This document shows, piece by piece, positions 43,663 to 53,869 of a stretch of 64,000 nucleotides of DNA. The first letter of the stretch is position 1. Each line of letters opens with the position of its first letter. The notes under the pieces were generated by a model that was not told the origin of the DNA, searched no databases, and was given only the letters and a program-made list of their open reading frames with translations. Both the position numbers and the translations under genes were made by a program. Source of the stretch: Avena insularis (lineage: Eukaryota > Streptophyta > Magnoliopsida > Poales > Poaceae); NCBI GenBank assembly GCA_023614405.1, contig CM042693.1, positions 158,984,731-159,048,730 of the forward strand, in the 5' to 3' direction.

Positions 43663-44929
43663 TAGAAAGAACAGGCCCTGGCTATGCGAAACAAGAAGGA
43701 AAGAAGGAAGAGTGAGGGAATTGGAGTAAAATAGAGGGTGGTGAACCCATCCCCCAAATTGACAAGACAAGTCGAAGCGACACGTCAATGCGCCGGGCAT
43801 GCGACATTAACTGTTGGCGCCCCATGTACCGTCACATCGGCCTCTGAGGCGAAGCAGGCGTTACCTCATCCGATGGTGGGGGGCGCATGGCCGTTTTAAA
43901 TCCACGGCCGGGATAAGCTCGCGGTAGACCCGTGTTGACCGAGATGACACCAGGACCCATCGACCGTTCTAGGGCCCTTTCCCCTTCGTGTCTACCAAAG
44001 GACATGTGAACGGCAAACACCCGGGGGCTACTTTCGGGGTATTGGCAACTGGGGTGTCGCATCCCGACAGTTGACAGGTCCATCATCTTAGCAGAGGCAT
44101 CCTCAGAAGGGTGCGACGCCTCTGGAGGCAGCATAGCGGGATGATCCCTAGCGAGGCCCCGACCTCAGCATGACACGACTTTAAGAGGGCACACTATGAA
44201 GAGGAGATCCCGCACGACATTTCGTTGTGCTCCGGGGATTTGGATACCTTTGATCGTACTCCAGGGGCATGCCCGTCATCTCACCACGAAATCAGCAGGG
44301 ACAGCGCAACCCGACAAGGGGAGCTGTGATTGTGAGGGCCTTCTAGTCCACCTTGATAAAGAGAAGCTGGTCCGGCCCCTTCGTTGTAAAAGGAGGACGA
44401 ATGACCTCAACACTGGCAATCCCTTCCTTTGATTTTTTGGTGCAAGAGAGGGAGCCGGTGTTGCCAGGCAAAAACAAGCAATGCCGATGGAGTCAGCTTT
44501 ACAAAAGGATGGAGAAGCCCCGAATGAGCAAGACCAAGTCCACATAGCTGGGCTGCAATGTGATGGGCCCAATTCAAACAGTGCATGCCGAAACAGTAAC
44601 AGAACATCTTATTATTGGGATTTCATAATGGGCCGGCCCACTTAATTAGCAGGCCTTGGATGGCCTTGTCTTCTACCATGGTTTTTTGGTCGTTAACGAC
44701 ATTTGCCATGTGGTAGTTTGTATGATGCCAGCAGTCAACGGGACTGGCAAACAGATCTTCCGTAGTGAAAGGGTGCGATCTGCCACTGTCACGAAAAAAC
44801 CGTGGTAAATTCTTCGGTGATGGGTCTTTTACTATGAAGTCCATCTATCGTAGAAGAATTTTTAACCACAAAAAACGGGCCTTCAACCACAAAAACTGTC
44901 TGTTGTAAAAGTCAATTTTTTTGTAGTGG
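43663..44929 (-). mobile_element. CACTA-like DNA transposon, right terminal region
   Basis: At 44929 the minus strand starts CACTACAAAAAAATTGACTT, a canonical CACTA terminal inverted repeat. It is followed by subterminal sequence with related short motifs (ACCACAAAAA, TTTTTGTGGTTGAAG). No transposase is visible. The matching other end was not found, so the left limit is arbitrary; the gene fragment at 42930-43662 may be part of its cargo. Confidence 0.55.
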
Positions 44930-46030
44930 GCATCCTTTAGCAGAAGCGCAGGGGGGGTCAGGGGTGGTGGCTAGTGGTTCACCCAAGACGTCCCTCCTAG
45001 GAGCGACATGAGCGTTTTTTTCTAGGTGTTTCTTAGTTACTATAATAGGTTGAGATGGATCTTTTTGCAGTACATACTTACTACCCATATGAATGCACAT
45101 GTGCACATGCTACCATATCTCCGATAGACTGAGCCGACAGGTCTTCAAATTGATGAAATCACCAAAGATATCTCGCTATTGACGAGAACATCTCCTCCTG
45201 CTGAAAAAAATTCCACCTTTATGAGACACCAAGGCATCCAAATGGGTTTGATCTCTGGTGGGCTAGACACCATTGTCTTCCTAGCCATCTAGTCATAGTT
45301 GGTTCTCAAGTAGCATTGTTTTCCAATACCTTATAAAATCGTCGTTTCAAGGTAACCGAACCATACGATGAAGGAGAAATAATACGCGATCGTGAGGCGG
45401 CTCAAAAATTCATCTAGGGTTTCCTCCCTCTTGTCGATGACGATGTTGGTCCGATCTGCCTTTGGTGGCCATGGGGCCTTGGACGTGGTGCATCATGCCT
45501 CTCGTACGGGGAAATTTTTGTTCTTTGTTTAGCATGTTTTCGATGTCTTCTTCTGGGTGGTGACGTGGCCGCTACATTCTAAGTCAGAATAAGATCCTTC
45601 CCGTCCTATGCTCACTCCAGTGGTGTGTCTAGCACCGGTGGAGGGCGTCTCAATTCATGTATCCATCGGATCTCCTAGGATTCGAATAGTTTTTGTGTTA
45701 ATTGGTATGATTTCAGTTTAGTCTCTTTCGATCTATCTTTGTCATCATTGGCGAAGGTTGCTATTCTGGTGCGCTGGTCCTTTGAGTTCTTAGCACAATA
45801 ACTTTTTGTTTTTTACTACAACAAGCTAGATTACGACAAGCTTTGCCCGACTCTAGTGATGGAGAGACGAGGACGACGACGCACTTTCAGCTCGCACCAG
45901 TGTCTGTAGTCATCGCTAGGTGTTTCAGTGACCTAATTATAATTTTTATTTGGTTGTTGATAATTATTAACAAATTGAAATTTTCGAAAACAAAATTGCC
46001 GTTTCCACTGAAAAAAGTCGTTTCATTATA
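44930..46030. other. Unassigned sequence between the CACTA end and the MITE
   Basis: No convincing ORF. Parts (about 45160-45330 and 45400-45930) give the impression of repeats common in wheat, such as a LINE tail or untranslated region, but I cannot assign them. Frames here are short and lack domains. Confidence 0.35.
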
Positions 46031-46242
46031 CTCCCTCTGTTTTAAATTACTCCACACACGTTTATCTAGGTGGGCTAGTACTCTCTTATTTTTCATCCAA
46101 AAGAATTATGAAATTTTAAAATAGATAGTATAGAATGTGTTACTACATATTCCAAAAATCTCAGAATTAGTTTGGATAAAAAATAAAAAACACTAGCCCA
46201 CCTAGATAAACGTGTGCGTGGAGTAATTTAAAACAGAGGGAG
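46031..46242. mobile_element. Stowaway-type MITE
   Basis: CTCCCTCTGTTTTAAATTAC at 46031 and its inverted copy ending at 46242 give terminal inverted repeats of about 50 bases, reaching to GGTGGGCTAGT. The element is flanked by TA on both sides (46029-46030 and 46243-46244), the Tc1/Mariner target duplication. It is 212 bases long with no coding capacity. Confidence 0.92.
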
Positions 46243-46490
46243 TAATAAACAACTCAGTAAAGTATAGTTTGAGTTAAAAAAGTAAGTACTGACTAGATTC
46301 GAAAAAAAAGTCAAGTACTGTTTAAAAAAAACTCGGTTAAGTACGACTGACGTCGGTCGTAAGATGAAGGTCTTCATGCATTTCTTTAGCGCCGCGCTCC
46401 ACCGGCCCTAGCTTGCTCAATCTTCTCATGCCTTGGCACAAAACAAAAAACTAAAAACCCCAAAACCCCAAACCACTATGGAGTTTCAGA
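46243..46490. other. Short unassigned spacer
   Basis: AT-rich sequence with homopolymer A runs. I see no gene or recognisable element. Confidence 0.4.
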
Positions 46491-47728
46491 TAACAAAAGA
46501 ATTTTTAACTAGTTTTCACATAACAAAGGAATTTTTAATTTGAAAGATAGATGAAACTCGAGAATCTACTTGGAATAGCAATGATCCTAATAGGTAGATA
46601 TGGTGGACACAAATGGCATAGGTTTAAGTTCAAGGATTGGATGCACGAGAAGTATTCCCTCTCAGTACAGGTTTTGGCTAGCAAGGCTGGGTAGCAAGCA
46701 AAAGACTTGAAGGAAACAAGCAATCATACAAGTGATAGAAACAAACATGCAATCTTCTTTGAAAACACAAAATATCTTAACAAAAGAATACTAAGCTTAT
46801 GATCTAATCAAGAAAGAAGGAAAATGATATAAAATACATGTAAGTTCTTTTCTCTTTTCCTTTCAAACCTCAAAATGTGTCGCTACTAACCAGAGCTTGG
46901 TTTTCTAAAACCAATATAAATTTAATTGATGCTCCCAAAGTGATACCAATACTAACAACAAGGTCAATCATATAATATAGATTGCAAACTAAGATAAGAT
47001 GTGCAACAAGTAAATGATGAAACTTCTCATTAATATTCCATAAAGGCACTCACACCAAGTGATACATAGATAACCAACTAGAGGAGAGATACTTCCACAA
47101 TGCAAACCATCCTATATGATAACTTCTCTACTCAAGATATGACTCTACTAAAAAGGTAAAAAGATAAAAGATAATGATGTGATACCACGGCACTCCCCCA
47201 ATCTTTGAACAAACCAAGGGGATGCCAAAACCTAATGACGAATTACTCCTTCGGTGGTGGTGGTGTTCTCTCTATAAGCTTTTCAATCATGTTCCTCAAA
47301 TCCTCAATCTCAAAGGCTAGAGTACGAATCAACTCCGAATTATGATCAATGCGGTTCATGATCATGTCAGACCGAGAATCCCAGTCCTTGTGATTCTTTC
47401 CCCACTCTTCCTCCTTAGAGTGTTCTTTCCTTGCATGGTTAGAACCAGGCATATCCCAACTAGAGGGCAACTTACCTTTGGGAAACTTTTGGAATTGTTG
47501 CTCATGTATAAGAGCATGGAAGGGATTCTTGGTCCGTGGAGGAAGTGATCGTGGAGACAAGAAAAGACGCGGAACATTCCCTCCTGTAGACATCCATGTC
47601 GTCCTCTTAAGCTTGATAAGGTTTGCCACCACTCCAATGCTTGCAGCGGTGGCGCGGGTGCATGGACGCTTGTCTTCCTCCACTTCTTATTCATCCCCAA
47701 CCAAGATATCCTCCTCCTTCTTGGGGTC
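46491..47728 (-). mobile_element. Diverged Athila-like internal fragment
   Basis: It is homologous to 16870-18000 and to 49921-50900 but clearly more diverged. It begins in the 3' UTR part (TAGTTTTCACATAACAAA) and ends inside the N-terminal codons of the small extra ORF, where an LTR starting at 47729 adjoins it. Confidence 0.75.
47243..47727 (-). pseudogene. Small extra ORF of Athila-like elements, diverged copy
   Basis: The frame from 47683 encodes 146 residues. Reading upstream in the same frame gives DPKKEEDILVGDE followed by a stop, so the N-terminus is broken and then cut by the LTR at 47729. Shared blocks with copies A and B are RAT.ASIGVVA, IKLKRT, LPPRT, KEHSK.EEW, and a C-terminal amphipathic helix ending PPPPKE. 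It has a 28-residue segment (KNPFHALIHEQQFQKFPKGK and beyond) absent from both A and B. Function unknown. Confidence 0.65.
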
Positions 47729-48046
47729 CGATACGTCATAAATGTATCGATAATTTTTGATGCTCCAACCTTGTATTACATCATTTGTCTTATGTTTTGT
47801 CTACACTTTGAGGTATTTTTATACACTTTCTAAAACTAACCTATTGACAGGATGCTATAGTGCCAGTTGCCTATTTTGTACTATTTTTGATTTCAGAAAA
47901 GCTAAAAAAATGAAAATTCTCGGAATTGGACGGGACAAAAGCCAAAACCACTATTTTTCCAGAGCGAACACGGATCCAGAACGATAGACGAAGGGGGGCC
48001 GGGAGGTGGCCACACCCTAGGGTGGCGCGGGTCCCCCTGGCCGCGG
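47729..48046 (+). repeat. Athila/Sabrina-like LTR, 5' fragment
   Basis: It begins CGATACGTCATAAATGTATC, a mutated TGATACGTC start, and is homologous to the first 320 bases of the LTR at 39645. It is cut at 48046 by the next LTR. Confidence 0.72.
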
Positions 48047-49920
48047 TGTAACACCCCAGTTTTTAGTTAATCATTATTAGGGCTTGATTATGCATTCATG
48101 AGCATCATATCATAAATTGCATGCAAGAAGAAATAAATCAAAACCGTAAATATCTTCCCACTCTTTGAAATCCCTTCAAAGTGGTTTTGAAAATATTTTA
48201 AAAAAATCCAAAAATGTTTGGAGCCCAATTTGACTAAAAGGGCCCCTGCAATAATTTTATATATTTTATAAATTCTCTAGGTATTTTTATAATATCCAAA
48301 AATAGATTCAAATTTGAGATTACAAAAGAGAAATTGCAAAACAGAAAAAGAAAAGAGTTCCTGTAAAAAAAAGAGCCAGCCCATTTCTTCCCTCGCATTC
48401 CCGCCAGTAGCCTTCACAATCGCCCAACGCAGCCCAAAGGCGCCTTGCACTTCTTCAGTTTATTTTCCTCTTTCTTCTTCGTTCAGCCATAAGGACACCG
48501 GAAACCTCCAGCATGTCGCCGCCGGAGCCGTCCGCCGTCGCCGTGTTGACTCCCTTGCCAAGATGCATGTGTCCACCACTCTAGCTTCTTATAAGGACCC
48601 TATAGTCGCAGAGGACGAGCCCCAGTTCCCCTCCTCCATCCTTATCCTCTTCTCACTAGAACCCTAACTCGTCGGAGCTCTGGGGCGCCGACGTTCTGGA
48701 GCACCCCAAGCCTCTCTAGGTACACCACGGTGACCGCCTCATCCATCTCGTTATTTTGCCCCTAGCAGAGCAAGCCGACGCGGTCCTAACTGTCCCAATC
48801 GGAACCTCTAACCCCAACGCCAGCAGTCGTCGTTGCCATGGAATCCGGCCTCGCCTTGCCTCTCCGACCCTACCTCAAGCATCAAGGTGAGCTCATGGTT
48901 CTTCATAACCTCTCCTTTCCCCTTCCCCTCTCTGGTTTTCCCTATCGCCGAACATCGCCGCCGCTCGGCGTCAAACATTGTCGTTGCCGATGCTCCGGCT
49001 GCCAAAACATGGCAGCGCCACCACCATATGGTAGCCCGCGCCACGCTCTATCGAAAGCGCCTACACACGCAGTCCCGCGATCTCTCCTCTGTCGTTCCCG
49101 TAAGCCACCTGCGATAAGCTGGCCAGGATGACATCACAGTGATGTCACCCTAACGTCAGCGCGGGTCAGAGGTGGTCAAACCGCTGTGGGTCCCGTCTGC
49201 CGCGTGGTTGTTGAGGTGGCGCTAGGTCCTCGCAGTCAGTCACTGTGGCTAGGCATGCCCGGGTGTAAAAAGTCTAACAAGTTGTTTAATAAATTCATAA
49301 AAGGTTTTAGTTAATTCTAGAAATTAATATAATCTTATAAATTCAATATCTAATGATTTATAAGTCGGAAAAATGTGTATAATGTATCAAAATGTTCAGA
49401 AAAATGAGAACAATCTATCTAAGCTATAATCATGCATTTTTAAACAACTGCAATGTCAAGTTTAATTAGAATAACAAACCAACCCCTCTCATATACATTT
49501 GGAGTTTCCCGAATTAGGCTTTTCACCCCTCGGAACCCCGATTAAATTGTCGAGCATGCATTAGGGGTTTATATCAATACAAATTAACTTGTCATATCAT
49601 CATCCTTGTTTGATCATTGCATTGATGCCATGTGTTGATTGTTTCCCTCTCTTTCCGGTGATTGGTTCTTTCTGGTAGAATACGATATTTGTAACTAAGT
49701 CAAGTACAAGGCTCCCGAAGATCTGCTTATCGGTTATCAACTGGCAAAGGCAAGCATAGTCCCACCATGATATACTCCTATGATTTAGAAGCATTTCTAT
49801 TCCTGCCATGATGCATACGATTCTACTGTGGTCTTTTATCGATAGATAAAGTATCCTATCTTCTGTATTACTCCCTTTGAGCTTATATTACCTGATCCAC
49901 TGCTCCTAGCATATTTGGGT
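48047..49920 (+). repeat. LTR (5' portion), same family as 1-2789
   Basis: It starts TGTAACACCCCAGTTTTTAG and runs 1.9 kb, sharing landmark stretches with both 2790-3389 (its 5' part, inverted) and 1-1400 (its later part). It stops at 49920 where segmental copy B begins. The small frames around 48314-49130 are in the GC-rich LTR part and have no domain. Confidence 0.75.
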
Positions 49921-50469
49921 AGCAAGAAAGAGGGTTGAAAGAAACAAGCAAACATACAAGTAATAAAGCCAAACATGCAATCTTCCTTGAAGACACAAAA
50001 GATCTTAAATAAATAATACTTAGCTTATGAGCCAATCAAGAAAGAAAATAGATGATACAAAATACCTGTAAGCTTTTTCTCTTTTTCTTTCAAACTTCAA
50101 AAAGTATTGCTACTGACCAGAACTCGGTTTGCCAAAACCAATTTAGATCCACTTGATGATCCCAAAGGGGTGCCAACACTGATCAACAAGATCCATCATA
50201 TAATAGAGATTACAAACTAAAATAAGAAGTGAAAAAGGTAAAAGATGAGACTTCTCATTAATAATCCAATAAAGGCACTCACACCAAGGGATACATAGAT
50301 AAATAACTAAAGGAGAGATACTTCCACATGCAAACCAAACTATAAGATAACCTCTCTACCAAAGATATGAATCCACTAAAAAGGTAAAAAATAAAAGATA
50401 ATGGTGGTGATATCGTGGCACTCCCCCAAGCTTGGAACAAGCCAAGGGGATGCCAAACCTGATGACGAA

Positions 50470-50922
50470 TTACTCCTTAGGTGGTGGTGGTATTCTCTTG
50501 ATAAGCTCTTTAATAAGTTTGTTCAAGTCCTCCATATCGAACATTAGAGTACGAATAAATTCCAAATTATGTTCAATGCAGCTCATGATCAATTCGGACC
50601 GAGGATCGTAGTCCTTGTTATTCTTCCTCCACTCTTCCTTCTTAGAGTGTTCCTTCCCTACATGGTTAGAATGGGTGGTACGAGGAGGAAGTGTCCGTGG
50701 AGCGAGAATATGACGCGGTGGTTTCCCTCCAATAGACATTCGTACTGTCCTCTTAAGCTTGATAGGGGTTGCCACCACTCCAATGCTTACGATGGTAGCG
50801 CGGGTGTCCGATTTCTTGTCCTCCTCCATGTCTCCTTCATCGCCTACCAAAATCTCCTCCTCCTTGGGTTTGTGAGGATCATCTTCCTCGGGCTTCTTGC
50901 CTTTGTCATTGGCGGAGACCAT
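50470..50922 (-). CDS. Small extra ORF of the Athila-like element, intact copy
   Basis: A 150-codon uninterrupted frame from ATG 50922 (MVSANDKGKKPEEDDPHKPK) to a stop after IPPPPKE. The N-terminal third is highly charged. The middle has VATPIKLKRTVRMSIGG and LAPRTLPPRTTHSN. The C-terminal third (about residues 105-145: SELIMSCIEHNLEFIRTLMF, then MEDLNKLIKEL) looks like an amphipathic or coiled-coil helix. No signal peptide, membrane segment, zinc knuckle or catalytic motif is visible. It lies between protease and the long 3' UTR on the same strand. It may be a vestige of pol-region coding or a separate accessory protein; I do not recognise it. Confidence 0.55.
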   Translation of the reverse strand: MVSANDKGKKPEEDDPHKPKEEEILVGDEGDMEEDKKSDTRATIVSIGVVATPIKLKRTVRMSIGGKPPRHILAPRTLPPRTTHSNHVGKEHSKKEEWRKNNKDYDPRSELIMSCIEHNLEFIRTLMFDMEDLNKLIKELIKRIPPPPKE

Positions 50923-52122
50923 GGTGCTCTAAACTTGAGAAGTTTTACTGACAGAAACAGATCGAAACGAAAACACGATGAGAACATGATGCACGAACCT
51001 CAGGGATCTGGGGGGTTATATATTATGAAGTTTCAAAGCATAAGGAAGGTTCTGATACGGAAACGAGGCGGAGTCGAAGCTCGGGGGTGGCACACCCCCT
51101 CCAGGCGTGGCCAGGCAGGAGCCCGCACCTGGGGTGGGTTTGTCCACCCCAGACTCCGTTTCCTCTTCAGTTCCGTCTCGTAACTTCCCTTATGTATTAA
51201 AAACATCAAAAATATAAAAATATTGGGATTTCAGGAACCTTCTGTTTTCACCACTTTTACCTATTCAAAGACGAACTCTGCAGACTCCTTTTCTCCTTCT
51301 CCTAGAATTTTCCTTTCCTCACAAGGAAATACACAAACTTCAATGGAAACATTATTGTAAGCAAAACAAAAAAACTTTAGGTACACACTTCAACTGAAAT
51401 TTATCAAAACAAAAGCTTCTATAAGAGGAAAATGCAAATGATAACAAAAATCTGTCAACAGACCAGTAGGTAAAGATTGATTTTTTCGAAAACCTTCTGA
51501 TACTCAAATCAAAAAGTGCAGAACTAATCAAAGTTGGGTAACAACTTGGAGAACAAGCTCAGATAAATACAGATCCATCTGATGTACTGAGATCCCTCAG
51601 AAATTTTTACGGTGCAGCACAAAAATCTGTCCGAGAACAGCCACTTTTCACAACTCCTCTACTTCACAAAAGTAGTTGGACTTGACACAAAAACCAAAAC
51701 AAAAAGGATAAGGAGCAGTTATTACTGAATTAATAACTTCCAAGACTCGACGAAACTCTTGGGTTATCTCCCAACAAGTACTTTTTTTAATTCCTTTAAG
51801 TTAGGATTGAAACTTTCAAAGATGATCACATAGGATATATATATTTGAAGTGAAAAAGAGCATCAAGAAGCAAATACCCAACACATTTGAGTCTAACCCA
51901 CATCCTATGCATGGGGGTACCATGAGAAAACGAATTGTTGAAACAAAAAGCCACTAGAATAGGAAGACAAAACAAATGCAACTTCAAAGCTTTCAATATA
52001 AAATGGGGAAACTTAACATTATTGAGATGCATAAAACCGTGTTTCCCCCTTTTATAATAACTTTCAGTAGCAATTTGAATAAAGTTGATAATATAACTGT
52101 CACTCGCAACAACTTTATCATC
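50923..52122 (-). other. Non-coding stretch of copy B between protease and the small ORF
   Basis: Equivalent of 18061-19260. It includes the C-terminal codons of the former protease frame (51826-52122), now cut off by a TAA. No RT motif is visible. Confidence 0.5.
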
Positions 52123-53184
52123 TTAATAAGCATACTTACAATTACCAAAAAGAGGTCCAAGGTCATAAACCGGATCAATATAAGCAAGTTGTTCCATCAT
52201 GAAATCTTTATTAGGCAAGCTGTTTTCACAAGGAGCTTTAGCAAATTTGGAAAAGTTAAACTCATCAGAATCTCCATCAAACTTAGTTAAAAGTTTCACC
52301 TTCTTACAATCTATAATAGGTCCACACGAGTTCAAGAAAGGTCTACCAAAAATGATAGGACAGGTTTTGCTAGCTGCTGATTTAAGCACTAGAAAATCAG
52401 CAGGATACTTAATCTTACCACAAAGAAGATCCACATCTCTTACAATACCAATAGGGAAAATGGTTTCCTTATTAGCAAGGTGAATAACCACATCAATGTC
52501 CTCCATCCCACAAGGACCAATTTCATGCATAATTTCCCTATAAAGCTCGAAAGGAATAGCACTAGCACCAATATCACATAAACCATAGTAGCAATGATCA
52601 CCAATTTTAACAGAAAGCACAGGAACACTAGCTTTTCTAGCCTTACTAGGATGAGATATAATATTAGAAGCGCCTTCACAGAAGAAAATGTGCTCATCCT
52701 CTATATTTCTAGCGTCAAGATCTTTCACAATAGCTACCACAGGTTCAATATTCAATTGCTCATCAGGCTCCACAGTTTTCTTTGTACCTTTATTATTTGC
52801 ACTAATCATCATAGAATACTCCTTTACCTTAGTTGGGAAAGGTATTTTCCCAACATGAGGTTCAGGCACAATATGATTAGTAGTACAAACTTCAGTACTT
52901 CTAACAGGAACATGATTAACAACATCTTTATAAGGAGCATGGTACTTATTCCACTTCTTTTTGTGAATTTCTATGTAAGAGGCAAAGGCCTTAAAACAGT
53001 TGGCAATACTTTGGGAATCAAGACCAAACTCATTGCTAATATCATGGAAGTCATCAGTTCCCATACAAGATTTAATGCATTCATAATCATAGTTTATACC
53101 TAACTTTCTTCCTTTGTCATTCTCCCAATATTCAGTGTTTTCTTGAATATGGACTAAGAGATCCCATTTAGCTTCTTCCTTCAT
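52123..53184 (-). CDS. Gag C-terminal and retropepsin-like protease, copy B
   Basis: The 353-codon frame is homologous to 18962-20326. The active-site motif reads CDIGASAIPFELYREIMHEI, two codons shorter after D-I-G-A-S than copy A. The PIIFGRPFLNSCGPIIDCKK segment is kept. The frame stops earlier than in copy A, at a TAA near 52123 after FGNCKYAY. Together with 53214-53822 it makes the gag-protease region of a non-autonomous element. Confidence 0.72.
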   Translation of the reverse strand: MKEEAKWDLLVHIQENTEYWENDKGRKLGINYDYECIKSCMGTDDFHDISNEFGLDSQSIANCFKAFASYIEIHKKKWNKYHAPYKDVVNHVPVRSTEVCTTNHIVPEPHVGKIPFPTKVKEYSMMISANNKGTKKTVEPDEQLNIEPVVAIVKDLDARNIEDEHIFFCEGASNIISHPSKARKASVPVLSVKIGDHCYYGLCDIGASAIPFELYREIMHEIGPCGMEDIDVVIHLANKETIFPIGIVRDVDLLCGKIKYPADFLVLKSAASKTCPIIFGRPFLNSCGPIIDCKKVKLLTKFDGDSDEFNFSKFAKAPCENSLPNKDFMMEQLAYIDPVYDLGPLFGNCKYAY

Positions 53185-53213
53185 ACGTGTGAATGATCCA
53201 TCACAAGAAGCAT

Positions 53214-53822
53214 CTAGTAATCTTTATCATGAAGAGTAAGCCTAGAATAAAAGTTATTGATAATAATATTGTTAGGGAGTTCATGAGTAGGACATTTAAG
53301 CATTAGTAACTTCAATCTCCCCCAAGCTTGAGCTGTACTCTCTTCATCACGAGGCCAAAAGTTATATATCAGATTTATATCCTTATGAATCTCACTGGGA
53401 GGATAAAATTTAGAATAAAAGAGAGATGCCATTTCGTCCCATTCCATGTATTGTCCATTCTTCAGCAGCTTATACCATTCTTCAGCTCTCTCTTTCAAGG
53501 ATATGGAGAGTAACTTCTTCTTCACCTGTTCAGTTGTGATACCTGCACACTTAAACAACCCGCATAATTCATGGATAAAAAGGAAGTGATCACCAGGATG
53601 GACAGTTCCATCCCCTAAATAATAATTATCCATAACACGATCAAGAATACTTGTAGGTATCTTAAAAGGATATATGTCAACAGGTGGTGGTTCATCTACT
53701 ACCCTAGCAGTGGTAGTAGTTTTCCCAAACAGAAAACCAAGTGGGTTATCCATATTGGAAACAAAGTAACAAGTAGTAACAAAAAAAATACTCATAGTAG
53801 AAGTTTCCTTTACCAGTTCCAC
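53214..53822 (-). CDS. gag: Gag N-terminal part, copy B
   Basis: The 202-codon frame includes NMDNPLGFLFGKTTTTARVV, LKERAEEWYKLLKNGQYMEW and the FYPPSEIHKDINLIYNFWPR capsid signature. It ends with TLHDKDY, reading correctly where copy A is frameshifted. A frame break then separates it from the following gag/protease frame. Confidence 0.72.
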   Translation of the reverse strand: MELVKETSTMSIFFVTTCYFVSNMDNPLGFLFGKTTTTARVVDEPPPVDIYPFKIPTSILDRVMDNYYLGDGTVHPGDHFLFIHELCGLFKCAGITTEQVKKKLLSISLKERAEEWYKLLKNGQYMEWDEMASLFYSKFYPPSEIHKDINLIYNFWPRDEESTAQAWGRLKLLMLKCPTHELPNNIIINNFYSRLTLHDKDY

Positions 53823-53840
53823 TCTTCAATAGCGCTTCAC

Positions 53841-53858
53841 TCCCCGTCAACGACGCCA
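53841..53858 (-). promoter_or_regulatory. Primer binding site, tRNA-Asp type, copy B
   Basis: Minus strand TGGCGTCGTTGACGGGGA is the counterpart of 20982-20999 with further mismatches to tRNA-Asp. Confidence 0.7.
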
Positions 53859-53869
53859 GAAAATAGTAT

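Noticed and set aside
43329..43729. Plus-strand frames of 104-128 codons opposite the B3-like fragment
   Set aside because: They are complementary shadows of a GC-rich minus-strand coding fragment and are not conserved as protein.
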